64,000 nt of DNA from Saussurea involucrata (lineage: Eukaryota > Streptophyta > Magnoliopsida > Asterales > Asteraceae): assembly GCA_033807775.1 (NCBI GenBank), contig CM066321.1, forward strand, positions 42,570,850 through 42,634,849. Reading direction: 5' to 3'. Both the position numbers and the translations under genes were made by a program. Positions 54,981-64,000 of the stretch are shown piece after piece (position 1 is the stretch's first letter; each line of letters starts with the position of its first letter). Under the pieces are notes generated by a model. The model was given only the letters and a program-made list of their open reading frames with translations. It was not told the origin of the DNA and ran no database searches.

Positions 54981-57900
54981 TTACCTGATCTTAGGTACCC
55001 ATATCTGTATGGGTCCTTTCTTGTTAGTATGGATCAGTTTGTTTATTACAGTTGATGAACCTTGAATTTTGCCTTTAAAGGTAGGGTTATTTTGTGAATT
55101 TGGTTTGTTGAGTTGATCTTTGGGAATCCAAACCATATTCACATAAACTGTTTTTGTTTCTTTCTTCTTATTCTGTTTCTTTGATCTGAAACCGAACATT
55201 TTAGCAAAATAACCTTAAAAGAAAAGGATGAAGTATTAGACTTTTTGTTCTTTGGATCATTTCTATTTAGCTTGAAATAGTTATCCCAACAATGAGCACA
55301 ATGTATTCTTCTTTTTGCTTGTGTCAACAAAATTGAATCAGAAATTGCGGAATTTTTATTTTCACAAACTTTGTAAACATTACACGAATGAATACAATTT
55401 TTTTTTGAAGAAATACATTTCTCAGTATTGGTATTCCTATTCTTGCTATTCGAAACATTCTCCTTCAGATCCACACACTTTTCTTCATCCATTTCTGAGA
55501 AAGAATGAGAAACATTGTCAGAACTCTTAGAACTAGAAACATTATTTGGAAACAAATTTGATTTCGTTTCGAATAATTTTCCTTTTTCTTTTCTTTTCAG
55601 TTCTTGTTCCTTTTTGACATTAGATATATTTGATGAAAACTTTGTATGATATACTTCACAATATTTCAGTTCAATTTCAAGCTCAGTTCTTTCCTTTTTT
55701 ATGCCTCTCTTTCTCAAGAAAAGGCACTTTCTCAAAATCTGAAACTTGATTTGAAAGTTTTGCACATCTTAAAACAAGTGCTTTGTTTTCTTCAAAAAGC
55801 TTATATTTTCCTAAAAATACTTTTGCACCAGAATCAATTGTACTTGAAGATTTACTCTGATCTTTGAATTCAGCTTGTTTTGAACACTTTTCACAAGGTT
55901 TTGAATCCTTAGATTTTGATAATTCGAATAATTGGGATTCAAGTCGTCGAATCTCATTTTTAAGATCAAGATTGACTTTTTGAATGTGATCATGATCTAT
56001 TCCAATATTTGCATAATCATCCTCTAATTTTTCAAAGTTTAATTGTAATTTAGAAATTTGATTTTCTAAATCCACAATTTTAAGTAAAGCCGAATTCAAA
56101 TCATGAAATTCAGACGAGATATCGTGAACAAACTCCTTTTCGTCAGAATCTGATATTATTTTTTACTCCAATTCAACACTTGATTCAGATTTAACAGATT
56201 CAGGTTCATCAGTTGTTTTAGCCACATATTCTTTTGAAAATAATAAACTAAATTCAGTTAGTTCAACCCTTTTGGTTTTGTAACTAGAATTTAGTTCATC
56301 GTATTTGAAGTTTGTAGTATTAAATCTAGGCTTTTCTTCCGAACCTTTATCAGTTTTTACTTACTCTTTGTTTGAAATGGGAGTTGAAGGATTTGAAGCA
56401 ACATCTTTAGCAAAACTTTGTTTCAAACTTTCATTATTAGTATTAACAAAAGCTTGTGTCACTTAAGGAACCTCCGTTATTATAGTTCGCTGAAAGACTT
56501 CGTTACTTGATTTAACAAAGACTTGTGAAATTGGAGGAATCTCCTTTATAATTGTTTGCTTCAAAACCTTACTTTGAATTTCAGGTTCTTTTGTTTTAAG
56601 AGTTTCCTTTAAACCTTCACCCAATTTTTCAACTGTGTAAAGATTTTCAGGTGCATTCTTAAGAACTTCTACATCAGATAATCCTAGACCCATTTTTGGA
56701 TTATAAAATCTAGTATCTTTTGGGTTGCTAGTTAGTAATTTCAGAGTTTGTTCAGTCTGACCTCTTTTATAATTTAAATCTTCAAGCTCCTTGATTTTTT
56801 CCAAAGCATCTTTTCTTTCTTCAGAAAGAACTTTGATTGTGAACTAAAAATCTATGTTTTCATCATTTATATCTTTTATTTTCTTCTTTAACTCAGAAAT
56901 TTCAGATTCAAGCGTTTTAACCTTTGATCTAATAACTTCTTTTTCCTGTTCTCTATCTTCAGCTAAAGTTTTATAAAGTAGTGCTTCATCGTGATATTTC
57001 AACTTTGAACTTTTCTCTTCTTCAAGTTTCTTTTGAACTTTTTCAAGTTTCGTTTGAGCTTTTTCAAATTTCTCATTAAGTTCAAGTATCACGATTTGCA
57101 TTTCTTCATATCTATCATCTTCAGTTTCAGAATCATTATTATCAAAATTATTGGAAGAATATAGAAATGATACCTCGGATTCCTGGTCTTCTTCATTCAG
57201 TTTTTCCATCAGACTGTGCTTTACTTCAGTAAAATGCACTTCTTCATCATCAGAAGAATCCAAAAGCCAAATTTCCTCTTCAGCATTGACAGGCTTTCCA
57301 CTTTCTTTGGCTTTTGCAAGATGTGCTTTACGTTGATAATATTCAGAATCCTTGACCTTTTTTTGCCTACAGTCTCTGGCATAATGACCTGGTTTTCCGC
57401 AGTTGAACAGTTTCGGTCATCTCTAACCTTCTTTTCTTCCCTCTCCTTTCTCACAGGTTTCTCCTCTTTTTCCTCTTTCTCCTCTTTCTCTTCTTTCTCT
57501 TCCTCCTTTTTATCATACTTTTTCTCAAATCTTTTATATCTGTTAGCTTTGTTGTATTTAGGTTTAGCTTTTGAATAGAACTTCTTTCTACTAAACCTGT
57601 TTTGAAACTTGTTAGTCAACAATGCTAACCTTTCAGCAATATCCTCCATATCATCTCCAGAACTGTTACTATCATCATCATCAGAACTCAGCTTCTTCTT
57701 GCTCATCCCAGAAATCAAAGCTTTTGTTTTCACAGATCCAATCTTCCTATGTTCACTTAGAAGGGCTAACGACTCTTCGACCTTTTTATCCTTTTCCTCA
57801 ACTGCTTTTACTTTATCTTCGTGTTGACCAAGAATACTGAAAATGTCGGTCAACTTCTCTTCATCCATATCCCTAGACATTAGGAGCTGAATGGAGTATG

Positions 57901-58483
57901 AATCCCACTCTGGTAGTAGATTCTTGATGAACTTGTAGTTTATCTCCGATTCTGATTTGTCGACTCCATTTCTTCTCAAATCATTAAGGATGATGTTGTA
58001 GCGATTGTAGGTCTCTTTCAATGATTCGCCTTCTTTTGCTTTAAACCCTTCATAAGCATTGATGCTTTGATTCTTTTTGGTCTTCATTGGTTTTGATGAT
58101 CCCTCAAACTGCCTTTCTAACTCATCCCATATCTCCTTAGCTGTATTGCGACTATCTACTCGATTGTAGATATCATTTGGGATAGCCTATGTCAGATATG
58201 TCAAAGCTAACTCATCAATTTCAACTTTAGCTTTATCAGCTTCATTGTAATATCTGTATTCTTTTTCAGCTCTTCTCGGAGGAACATACTGACTTGTAGC
58301 AGTTTCAGCAATACCACCAATGTCTATGTATGCTTTGTAAGGACCATTTTGAATAGACAGCATGAGTTCTCTGTTTTGATGATTCAGAAATTGAGTCATT
58401 CTCTTTTTCCATTGAGAATACTCTTCAGCTTGAAGAACTAGAGGCTTGCTCTTTGATCCCATACTCTTTAAATCTCTCGACAT
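54981..58483 (-). pseudogene. Copia-C gag with long coiled-coil C-terminal region
   Basis: It starts at ATG 58483 (MSRDLKSMGSKSKPLVLQAE). The UBN2-like copia capsid core shows EYSQWKKRMTQFLNHQNREL, KEIWDELERQFEGS, SLKETYNRYNIILNDL and INYKFIKNLLPEWDSYSIQL. A stop lies near 58187. A Lys/Glu-rich run precedes a CCHC knuckle near 57400 (NCGKPGHYARDC), where one base is lost and the frame changes. Long coiled coils follow (57263-56844, 56099-55683), with several stops. The end reads CAHCWDNYFKLN and GPIQIWVPKIR, then TAA at 54981. The long coiled-coil extension is typical of SIRE-type gag. The end matches Copia-3 and Copia-G. Confidence 0.88.
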
Positions 58484-59484
58484 CTTTTCAAATAGCTAGA
58501 AAATGATCGTTCAGAAGATCAAGCAGTAAGTGTAACAGAAATTACACTTAGAATAAACTGTTCAAAATTTTTAACACAAGGGTCCGAATCCAACACTTAG
58601 ACAAATTCTGTATGGTGCGAAACCTTCAGATTTCGGATGCTATACGGTGCGAAACCTTCTGATTTCGGATGTAGAACGGTGCGAAACCACGGAATTCGAA
58701 TGCAACTGAGTACGAAATCCCTGAATTCGGACTTAGCTTGGTGCGAAATCAACACTCAGACAAATTTCACCACAGAATTCGGACAAAGATGGGTGCGGAA
58801 CCACGGAATTCGAACCTATCTTGGTACGAAACCAACACTTGTTCAAAATCAAAATACACGGTGCGAAACCACTAGAATTCAGACTTAACTAAGTTCGAAA
58901 CCTCAAGAATTCGAACCTAACAGGGTGTGAAACCACGGATTTCGGACTTAACTGGATCCGAAACCAACACTTGAACACTTGTAAAAACTTGAATGGTGCG
59001 AAATCAGTATGAATGATCCGAATCCCTCAAGAACAATGCGAAACCCTCACTTCGAACTCGAAAATCACAGATTCAGCCATAACTTTCTCAATTCTTTATC
59101 AATTAACACGAAATTTGTACTGGTTTGCTCGAAATCAAAATCCACACACTTTCTTAGTTAATCACAAGTTCTAATTCGATCAATTTAATCGAATTAAAGT
59201 CCAAAACAGTGAATTAGGGTTTTCGAACAAAGTTTCAAAGAAATGATCAAATCCAATGTTTCTATGCAGTAATTGATGATGATCCAAGAATTAATGTTGT
59301 TCAGATATCAATTCCGAGTTCAGTGATGCCAAGAATTGATCCAAGAAATCAGAAACCAAAAAAAAATCAAAGTCTGAATTAAAAGTGATCAGATGAACAG
59401 TAAAACATGCATGGTCCGAAATCTGTATGATCAGTGTAAAAATTCTTCAATTTGCTTCTTGATCTGCTTGAATCTCCTGTTTGT
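58484..59484 (-). other. Copia-C untranslated leader, rich in TTCGAA words
   Basis: About 1 kb between PBS and gag ATG without ORFs. From 58590 to 59060 it repeats GGTGCGAAACC and GGAATTCGAA at irregular spacing. It shares these words with the spacer at 50120-50660 and 51110-51160. Confidence 0.75.
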
Positions 59485-59496
59485 GCTCTGATACCA
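59485..59496 (-). other. Copia-C primer binding site
   Basis: GCTCTGATACCA on the + strand is TGGTATCAGAGC on the - strand, two bases inside the 5' LTR. Initiator tRNA-Met type. Confidence 0.9.
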
Positions 59497-59498
59497 AA

Positions 59499-59721
59499 TG
59501 TGAAACCCCGTATCTAGCAATGATATGTAGAGAGAAAATCTAGAGTGCACAAGTCATCCATGTATTGATCTTTAGAGAGTAAATGACAAATGCTACAATT
59601 GTTACAAGATTGATAAAGGAGTCTTCTTTATATAGTAGGGCCATGACATGTCCATGCCTCTACTAAGAAGAACAGTACAAAATATTAATACTGTCTTGAT
59701 AGCTACAATAAAGCCCTAACA
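59499..59721 (-). repeat. Copia-C 5' LTR
   Basis: 223 bp, nearly identical to 36876-37098 and flanked by the target duplication GTCCG (59722-59726). Confidence 0.93.
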
Positions 59722-59968
59722 GTCCGAATTTGCTCGAAGGAGAAACGGTAAAAAGCACGCGCTACTCGGTAGAGGTTTCGAGGAATTGTCCCAAATCGAT
59801 GTCGTGGAGACAGATGTGTGACAAATTAAATTTAGGAGTGATGCCACACGGGTTTCGTTAGCAAAAATCTCGAATTTTAACCACACTAACGAAAACTGGA
59901 CCAAAAATGTTAGAAATCTAACTGGCCACTAACGGAATCCGTTAGTCACTATTCACCATCTTCCAAAT
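59722..59968 (-). repeat. LTR-F second body, part 2
   Basis: This continues 36875 after Copia-C and matches 34758-35004 (CGAATTTGCTCGAAGGAG, TTAGTCACTATTCACCATC). It is cut after CCAAAT by the Copia-D LTR. The remaining body is not in the window. Confidence 0.88.
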
Positions 59969-60904
59969 TGTCTTGTAGAAGGGGGGGTTGAATACAAACA
60001 CACTATTTTACTTTTCTAAATTGTTTATTGATAAATCATTAACAATTTACAGCTTGTTGCGGAAACAAGATTAAGGATAAACCTAAATCTAAACAAGTTG
60101 GAACACTAAGGTTTTCTTGCACTAAGAAAGATAAGGAGATTACTAATAAAATCCTATCTTGAGAGATTTGAACTTGTCCAGAGTTAGCAAGTTACTTCAA
60201 ATGAAGTGAGTTCATCTCTTTATATACTGCATGCATTTAATGCAATCCAGTATATACTTTACACGTGTCATTAGCGGATTGGTTGCATGTCATTGACCTT
60301 TGATGACAACCTTAGTAGCCGCATGAATGAACAGTGTAGTATCAGAGTGGTTGTACGATTTCAGATTTTCGGAGGTTCTTTTCTGACATTTCGTACGGTG
60401 GCGTGCAAGGGAGGTTAAGACAAAAGTACTTTGTACGGAGGACTTCATGATCAGCTTTCGTTGATTCAGCGATTATCATTTACTATTCAGCAGATGATAA
60501 ATTTCAGCGATAGCTGAAGTCTTGTACTTGATACTTCACGTTGAGTGGACAAATCTGAGTCTTCGCTGATCCGCATCAGTTCATTAGGAGACTTGTCGCT
60601 GGTTCTTGAGCTTGATCTTCGACTTCAGCGTAGAACCTTTGTTGACGTGAATCTTGTCTTCAGGAATCATAAGTAAACAACTAACTTATCAGCGATCACC
60701 ATAAGGACTGAACAGACTCAGCGATATGGTGAACAGTGTTCGCTGAATGTTTAATCTAAAAGTGCGAGAGTTCCTATCAGCAGTACTGTAAGATCTTAGT
60801 ACTTATCAGCGATAGTGAAACTCTGATACATATTGTTTACTTACAATTTTCACTAAGTATTTAAGATAGGGTCATTATCAAATCACTGAGGGTTTGGATC
60901 AACA
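59969..60904 (-). repeat. Copia-D 3' LTR
   Basis: It begins TGTTGATCCAAACCC on the - strand after the PPT and ends CTACAAGACA at 59969. TTCAGCGAT or ATCGCTGAA words occur about ten times. TATATAAAGAG on the - strand lies near 60220. Confidence 0.85.
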
Positions 60905-61171
60905 ATCTCCCCCTATTTGATTATGACATAGCAACAGAGAAAATTGCTATTTAATGAAAACATAAGGATAAAAAGAACTCATAAAATATTTGTCCCTTTT
61001 ACTGTTTTCTGGGATCTTTTCAGTACTGATGGAGTAAAGTACATTCGCTGAAATCTTTCTTTAAATCTTTGAATCAGGTTACAATATGAATAAGAAAGAT
61101 TACAAGTACAAGCGAAATAAATTACAAGTACTGAAGGATGACTGATACAATAGAGAAAATGGTGATTGTTG

Positions 61172-62404
61172 TCAGCCTTCAAAGGGTTCTTCCTTAATGA
61201 GAAGTTCATCAAGGGTTGTCTTTTCAGTTGGAATCATCCAGTCAGGAACCTTTTCTCCTTTATTCTTTAGCTTCAGAGCAGCTTCAAAAATCAAGGGTTT
61301 TAGGTGTCGTGCGTGAATGTCTTTTCTGAAGTCGCACCAGTAGATGAGATCTTTGAGCTGTTCGATTGGAGTGATTGGAAGCTCAGCGATCCGTTGAAAG
61401 CATTTACGTCCGTCGTAGTCAAGAAAGAATATTCCATAAGGATTACTGATGACTTTACCAGGGACGAAAAGTTCACATGGTGGCAAAGAGACATCAAGGG
61501 CAGATAGATCAGGATCAGGACCAAGTACTTCAGCGCGAGAGAAACCAATTCCAGTTTCATTTCGTATGACAGGACCTGAGTTTGAATCTTGACGTTTCTT
61601 CCTTGGAGAGTCCTTTTTTCTTTTCGGCTTTAGATCAGGAACAGGAGGAATATCCACACAAGAAGATATCAAATCGATCTGTCTGTTTATCAGCTTTTCG
61701 AAATGATCCTTGTACTTAGATTTTGATGGTTGGATAGCTAACCTCATCTCCAGCCATTCAGAGAGACCATACATTTTTACAGTGTCAGCACGAAAGGTTT
61801 CAGATGAGTCATCTTCTCTGAACAGTTTGATGTCAACAATAGGTACTCCGACGGAGGTTCTTCCAGAGATGAATACCTTGTTGATCTTCGCTGGACAATA
61901 TCTGAAGTGGATTTTCTCTTTACACCAGATCAGGGTGGTCTGAGAAACTTCAGCTTTCTTTTCCACGATCTTCTGGGCTTGTTCCCAAAGCTTTCGTTGG
62001 ATTTGAATGGGAATACGCTTCAGCTTGGGGTCTTTGACAGATTCTTGAGTGAGCTTGATGGCGTATTCTCTGTCTTTATCTTCAGCTTCCTTCCTTTCAG
62101 CGATGAGGCGTTCAGCTCTGAGATGATCTTGGTATTCAGCTTTTGAAATTCTGAACTTAGGAGGAACTGAAGGTAGTTGATCGCGCCTTAGGATGATTCG
62201 CTGATCCTCGAATCGCTTTATCATTTCTTCTCTCCTCTTTTGATCAACTGAGGAAGGTCTGTTTCTGTGCGAGAGAGGTTGTTCTTCTGGTTCATCAGTC
62301 TCAGAGATTAAATCTAAGACTGGGATTATGTCTTCAGCGTTAGCTGGAATTATTGGTGAAGTCGCAACAGATCTTTCAGCGATATCCTCAAACAGGGGAG
62401 AGGA
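61172..62404 (-). pseudogene. Copia-D extra ORF, 3' exon
   Basis: After a predicted intron the - strand frame reads SPLFEDIAERSVATSPIIPA and continues through MIKRFEDQ (62224) to a stop at 61172. It contains a charged helix (HLRAERLIAERKEAEDKDRE), blocks VFISGRTSVGVPIVDIKLF and YGLSEWLEMRLAIQPSKSKY, a Lys/Arg patch (KPKRKKDSPRKKRQ) and the end PYGIFFLDYDGRKCFQRIAE to KVPDWMIPTEKTTLDELL. The C-domain of Copia-A/B/C was not recognised, so this is a diverged or different version of the extra protein. It has no internal stop over about 410 codons, which is unusual in this window and suggests a young copy. Labelled pseudogene only because the rest cannot be seen. Confidence 0.65.
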
Positions 62405-62555
62405 CTAGCTGAAACGCAGCGATCTTACAAATAAGAACTGGGTAGAAGAACTTGGGTAGAAAAGATAGAAAAAAATGTGGATGTGTATGGTGTTTGTGGA
62501 ATGGATAACTGATTTTTCATAGATGATCAGGGAAGGAAAAATAAGTTTAGTGTAC
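62405..62555 (-). other. Predicted intron in the Copia-D extra ORF
   Basis: Donor TGTCAG/GTACAC and acceptor TTTCAGCTAG/TCCTC delimit 151 bp with a T-rich stretch near the 3' end. Codons end exactly at 62556 and resume exactly at 62404, so splicing joins the two open frames in phase 0 and removes the stops between them. The nearer acceptor TTTCAG would not restore the frame. Confidence 0.55.
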
Positions 62556-64000
62556 CTGACAAATCGGCTTTGCAAGTAGGATCGCCAGATTATCATCTTC
62601 AGCGATGCCTTTGTCTTTGCTTTTCTCAGCGCCAGAGGCTGAGTGCTTTGTCTTTGTCTTCTCCCCTGAAGGTTCTTTTATTGAAATACCTTTAAGAGCT
62701 TTGGTTCGAGGAGCAGGTTTGACAACAAAGAAATCATCGTCATCTTCATCATCATCATCGTTCCTTGGAGAGGAGGATGGTTCAGCTTCAGGGATGTCGA
62801 AGTCTTCGTCTTCTTCTGCTTCAGATTCCTCAGCATCTTCATCGAGTTGCTCCCCCTCAGATATAGAGGCGAGGTTCTCGGTTCCCTCAGGGTTTTCATC
62901 TCCCTGAGGTCCAGTAATCCGATCTTCATTACCCTCTCCCCTGATAGATTCATCATGGGAAAGGTCTTCAGCGCTCTTCTCCTGTTCAGCGCTCTTCTCC
63001 CCCTCTTTCTCATGATGGGCGGGGGAGGAATGGGTAGATTCAGCATTGGTGTTGTCTCTGTCTTCTGGGCCAGAGATTTTCACACAACCTTCAAGCTTAG
63101 CTATTCTGTCTTCTAGGCCAGAAATAGCAGGCGTGATTTTCTTCAGCTCTTGGCGATCCTCTGCGGTGAATGAGTCCAAAACAGGTGCAGGGGCCGGAGC
63201 AGGAGCTGGATTATTTGCCTTGTTCACCAGCGTCTCGATCATTGTCTTGACGGAACCAAGGTCGGTCTTCACTGAGCCCAAGTCGGTCTTGACCACTGAC
63301 ATATCACCTTCCAGTGTACCAACCGATTTCTTCAGCGTTGTAACTTCGCTGGAAATGGTGGAAACTGATGATTTGAGGTTGGTGTAGTCAGTGTAGATGT
63401 CGGAGAGCACTTTGGCAAAGTCGGCAAGAGTTTTATCAAGATCTTTGATGTCATCAGAGGAGGCCTTCTTTTCCACCACAGTAGTCAGCTTCGTCAGATT
63501 CTCTCCAGCGTTTGTTACAGCTGTAGAGTTATTTGATAGACCGGTGGTGAGATCCGTAGGTTTCATCTCCATAGACTTCAGAGACTGGTTGATGTCTCCC
63601 AAAAAAGGACCTGTAACATATAAGTACTTGTGAACAAAGGAAAGCTCAGAAGTTTCAGGTTTAGTTACAGTGTTTAAGGTGGGATCTGTACCTGCAGGAG
63701 CGTTGACGAACTCATCAAAGTTTCGAGTCCCTCCATAGTGTTCCATATCTCCCTCAAAAGTTCCATGAGGAATGGAGATCTCTGCAGGTCCTTTCTTCGT
63801 CATTCGCTGAGAAGCTTCAACGGCTTCTTGAATGATGGCATCTCCAGTTTTGACTGGAGGAGTGTCCAAAGAAGTAGAGGGAGGAGCGAAGGATAAGAAT
63901 TGGGGTTGGGGTTCAAGTTCAGCGTTGGATTCGCTGAGAAGTACTTCATCAGTCTTTTGAGAGACTGACGAAGGTTGGGTAGATTCCAAAGTTCTAACCT
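62556..64000 (-). CDS. Copia-D extra ORF, 5' exon, continuing beyond the window
   Basis: This uninterrupted - strand frame of more than 480 codons is open to the window end (VRTLESTQPSSVSQKTDEVL). It has a Ser/Thr/Pro-rich part (LSFAPPSTSLDTPPVK), a coiled coil (YTNLKSSVSTISSEVTTLKK, SVKTDLGSVKTDLGSVKTMI), an Ala/Pro run, an acidic region (SESEAEEDEDFDIPEAE-like), and a basic end (KTKHSASGAEKSKDKG). The true start is outside. The first Met-like position at 63989 is not an ATG. No signal peptide or membrane segment is seen. The layout matches the middle part of the Copia-A extra protein (coiled coil between variable acidic and Pro-rich sections). No stop is found. Confidence 0.68.

Larger units (their letters stand above)
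36876..59721 (-). mobile_element. Copia-C: SIRE-like Copia with gag, pol and extra ORF
   Basis: LTRs of 223 bp at 36876-37098 and 59499-59721 differ at about five positions by eye. The target duplication is GTCCA/GTCCG (36871-36875 and 59722-59726). PBS at 59485. In - order: leader, gag (58483-54981), PR-INT-RT-RNase H (54957-51546), a spacer with a TATA box, and the extra ORF (50044 down to 37115). The last is split by Gypsy-E. Without Gypsy-E the element is about 13.8 kb. Frameshifts break gag, the gag-pol junction, pol and the extra ORF, so it is inactive although young by LTR identity. Confidence 0.92.
59969..64000 (-). mobile_element. Copia-D: SIRE-like element, 3' end only
   Basis: A 936-bp LTR (59969-60904) is preceded on the - strand by the PPT TAGGGGGAGAT (60905-60915). 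A very long ORF upstream of it runs off the window. PPT plus extra ORF next to the 3' LTR is the same arrangement as in Copia-A and Copia-C. Pol would lie beyond 64000. It entered the second LTR-F body; CAAAT (59964-59968) is the expected left target copy. Confidence 0.85.

Noticed and set aside
57216..57578. 120-codon + strand ORF rich in Phe and Ser
   Set aside because: It is the reverse of the Lys/Glu-rich coding run of Copia-C gag. The composition is that of a shadow frame.

Overview
The window is a nested stack of plant LTR retrotransposons. No convincing host gene, tRNA, rRNA or other RNA gene was found. A eudicot is likely, most plausibly Asteraceae: the SIRE/Maximus-like Copia elements here carry a very long extra ORF downstream of pol, with a C-terminal region of a kind I associate with Asteraceae retroelement proteins. 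That attribution is inference. Element names below are mine.

Left half, + strand. Copia-A is the oldest host element: its RT/RNase H is at 1-829, its pol C-terminus at 21195-21335, its extra ORF at 22403-27358 and its 3' LTR at 27536-28515. It was split by Tat-1 (830-21193), a Tat-like element with gag and protease but no RT, RNase H or integrase, and with a spliced antisense gene. Tat-1 was itself entered by Gypsy-2 (1577-9598; TSD TTAAG; LTRs about 1.7 kb; chromovirus-like, integrase deleted) inside its 5' LTR, and by Copia-3 (14012-19131; non-autonomous, gag remnant only) inside the antisense gene. A solo LTR of family F (28018-28279; TSD ACACA) sits inside the 3' LTR of Copia-A.

Middle. 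28516-29250 is the only stretch not readily tied to a retroelement. On the - strand follow Copia-G, a Copia-3-like gag fragment (29251-30682), and Copia-B, seen only as a decayed extra ORF (30683-34113).

Right half, - strand. Copia-B is cut by LTR-F, a non-autonomous element in tandem form (LTR-body-LTR-partial body, 34114-36875 and 59722-59968). Its second body received Copia-C (36876-59721; LTRs 223 bp with about 5 mismatches by eye), which has gag, pol and the extra ORF. The extra ORF of Copia-C was then split by Gypsy-E (40121-49136; TSD CCCAA; LTRs about 2 kb; gag-pol broken by only three stops). Copia-D (59969 to the window end) entered the same LTR-F body and shows its 3' LTR and an extra ORF with a phase-consistent intron.

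The most interesting signals are: the extra ORFs carried by four Copia elements, at least two of which seem to have their own TATA promoter; the antisense multi-exon gene of Tat-1 with a promoter-like upstream region; short element-specific words that saturate each family's non-coding DNA; and a stop codon repeated at the gag-pol junction. All coordinates and homologies come from reading the sequence by eye; no database search was run.
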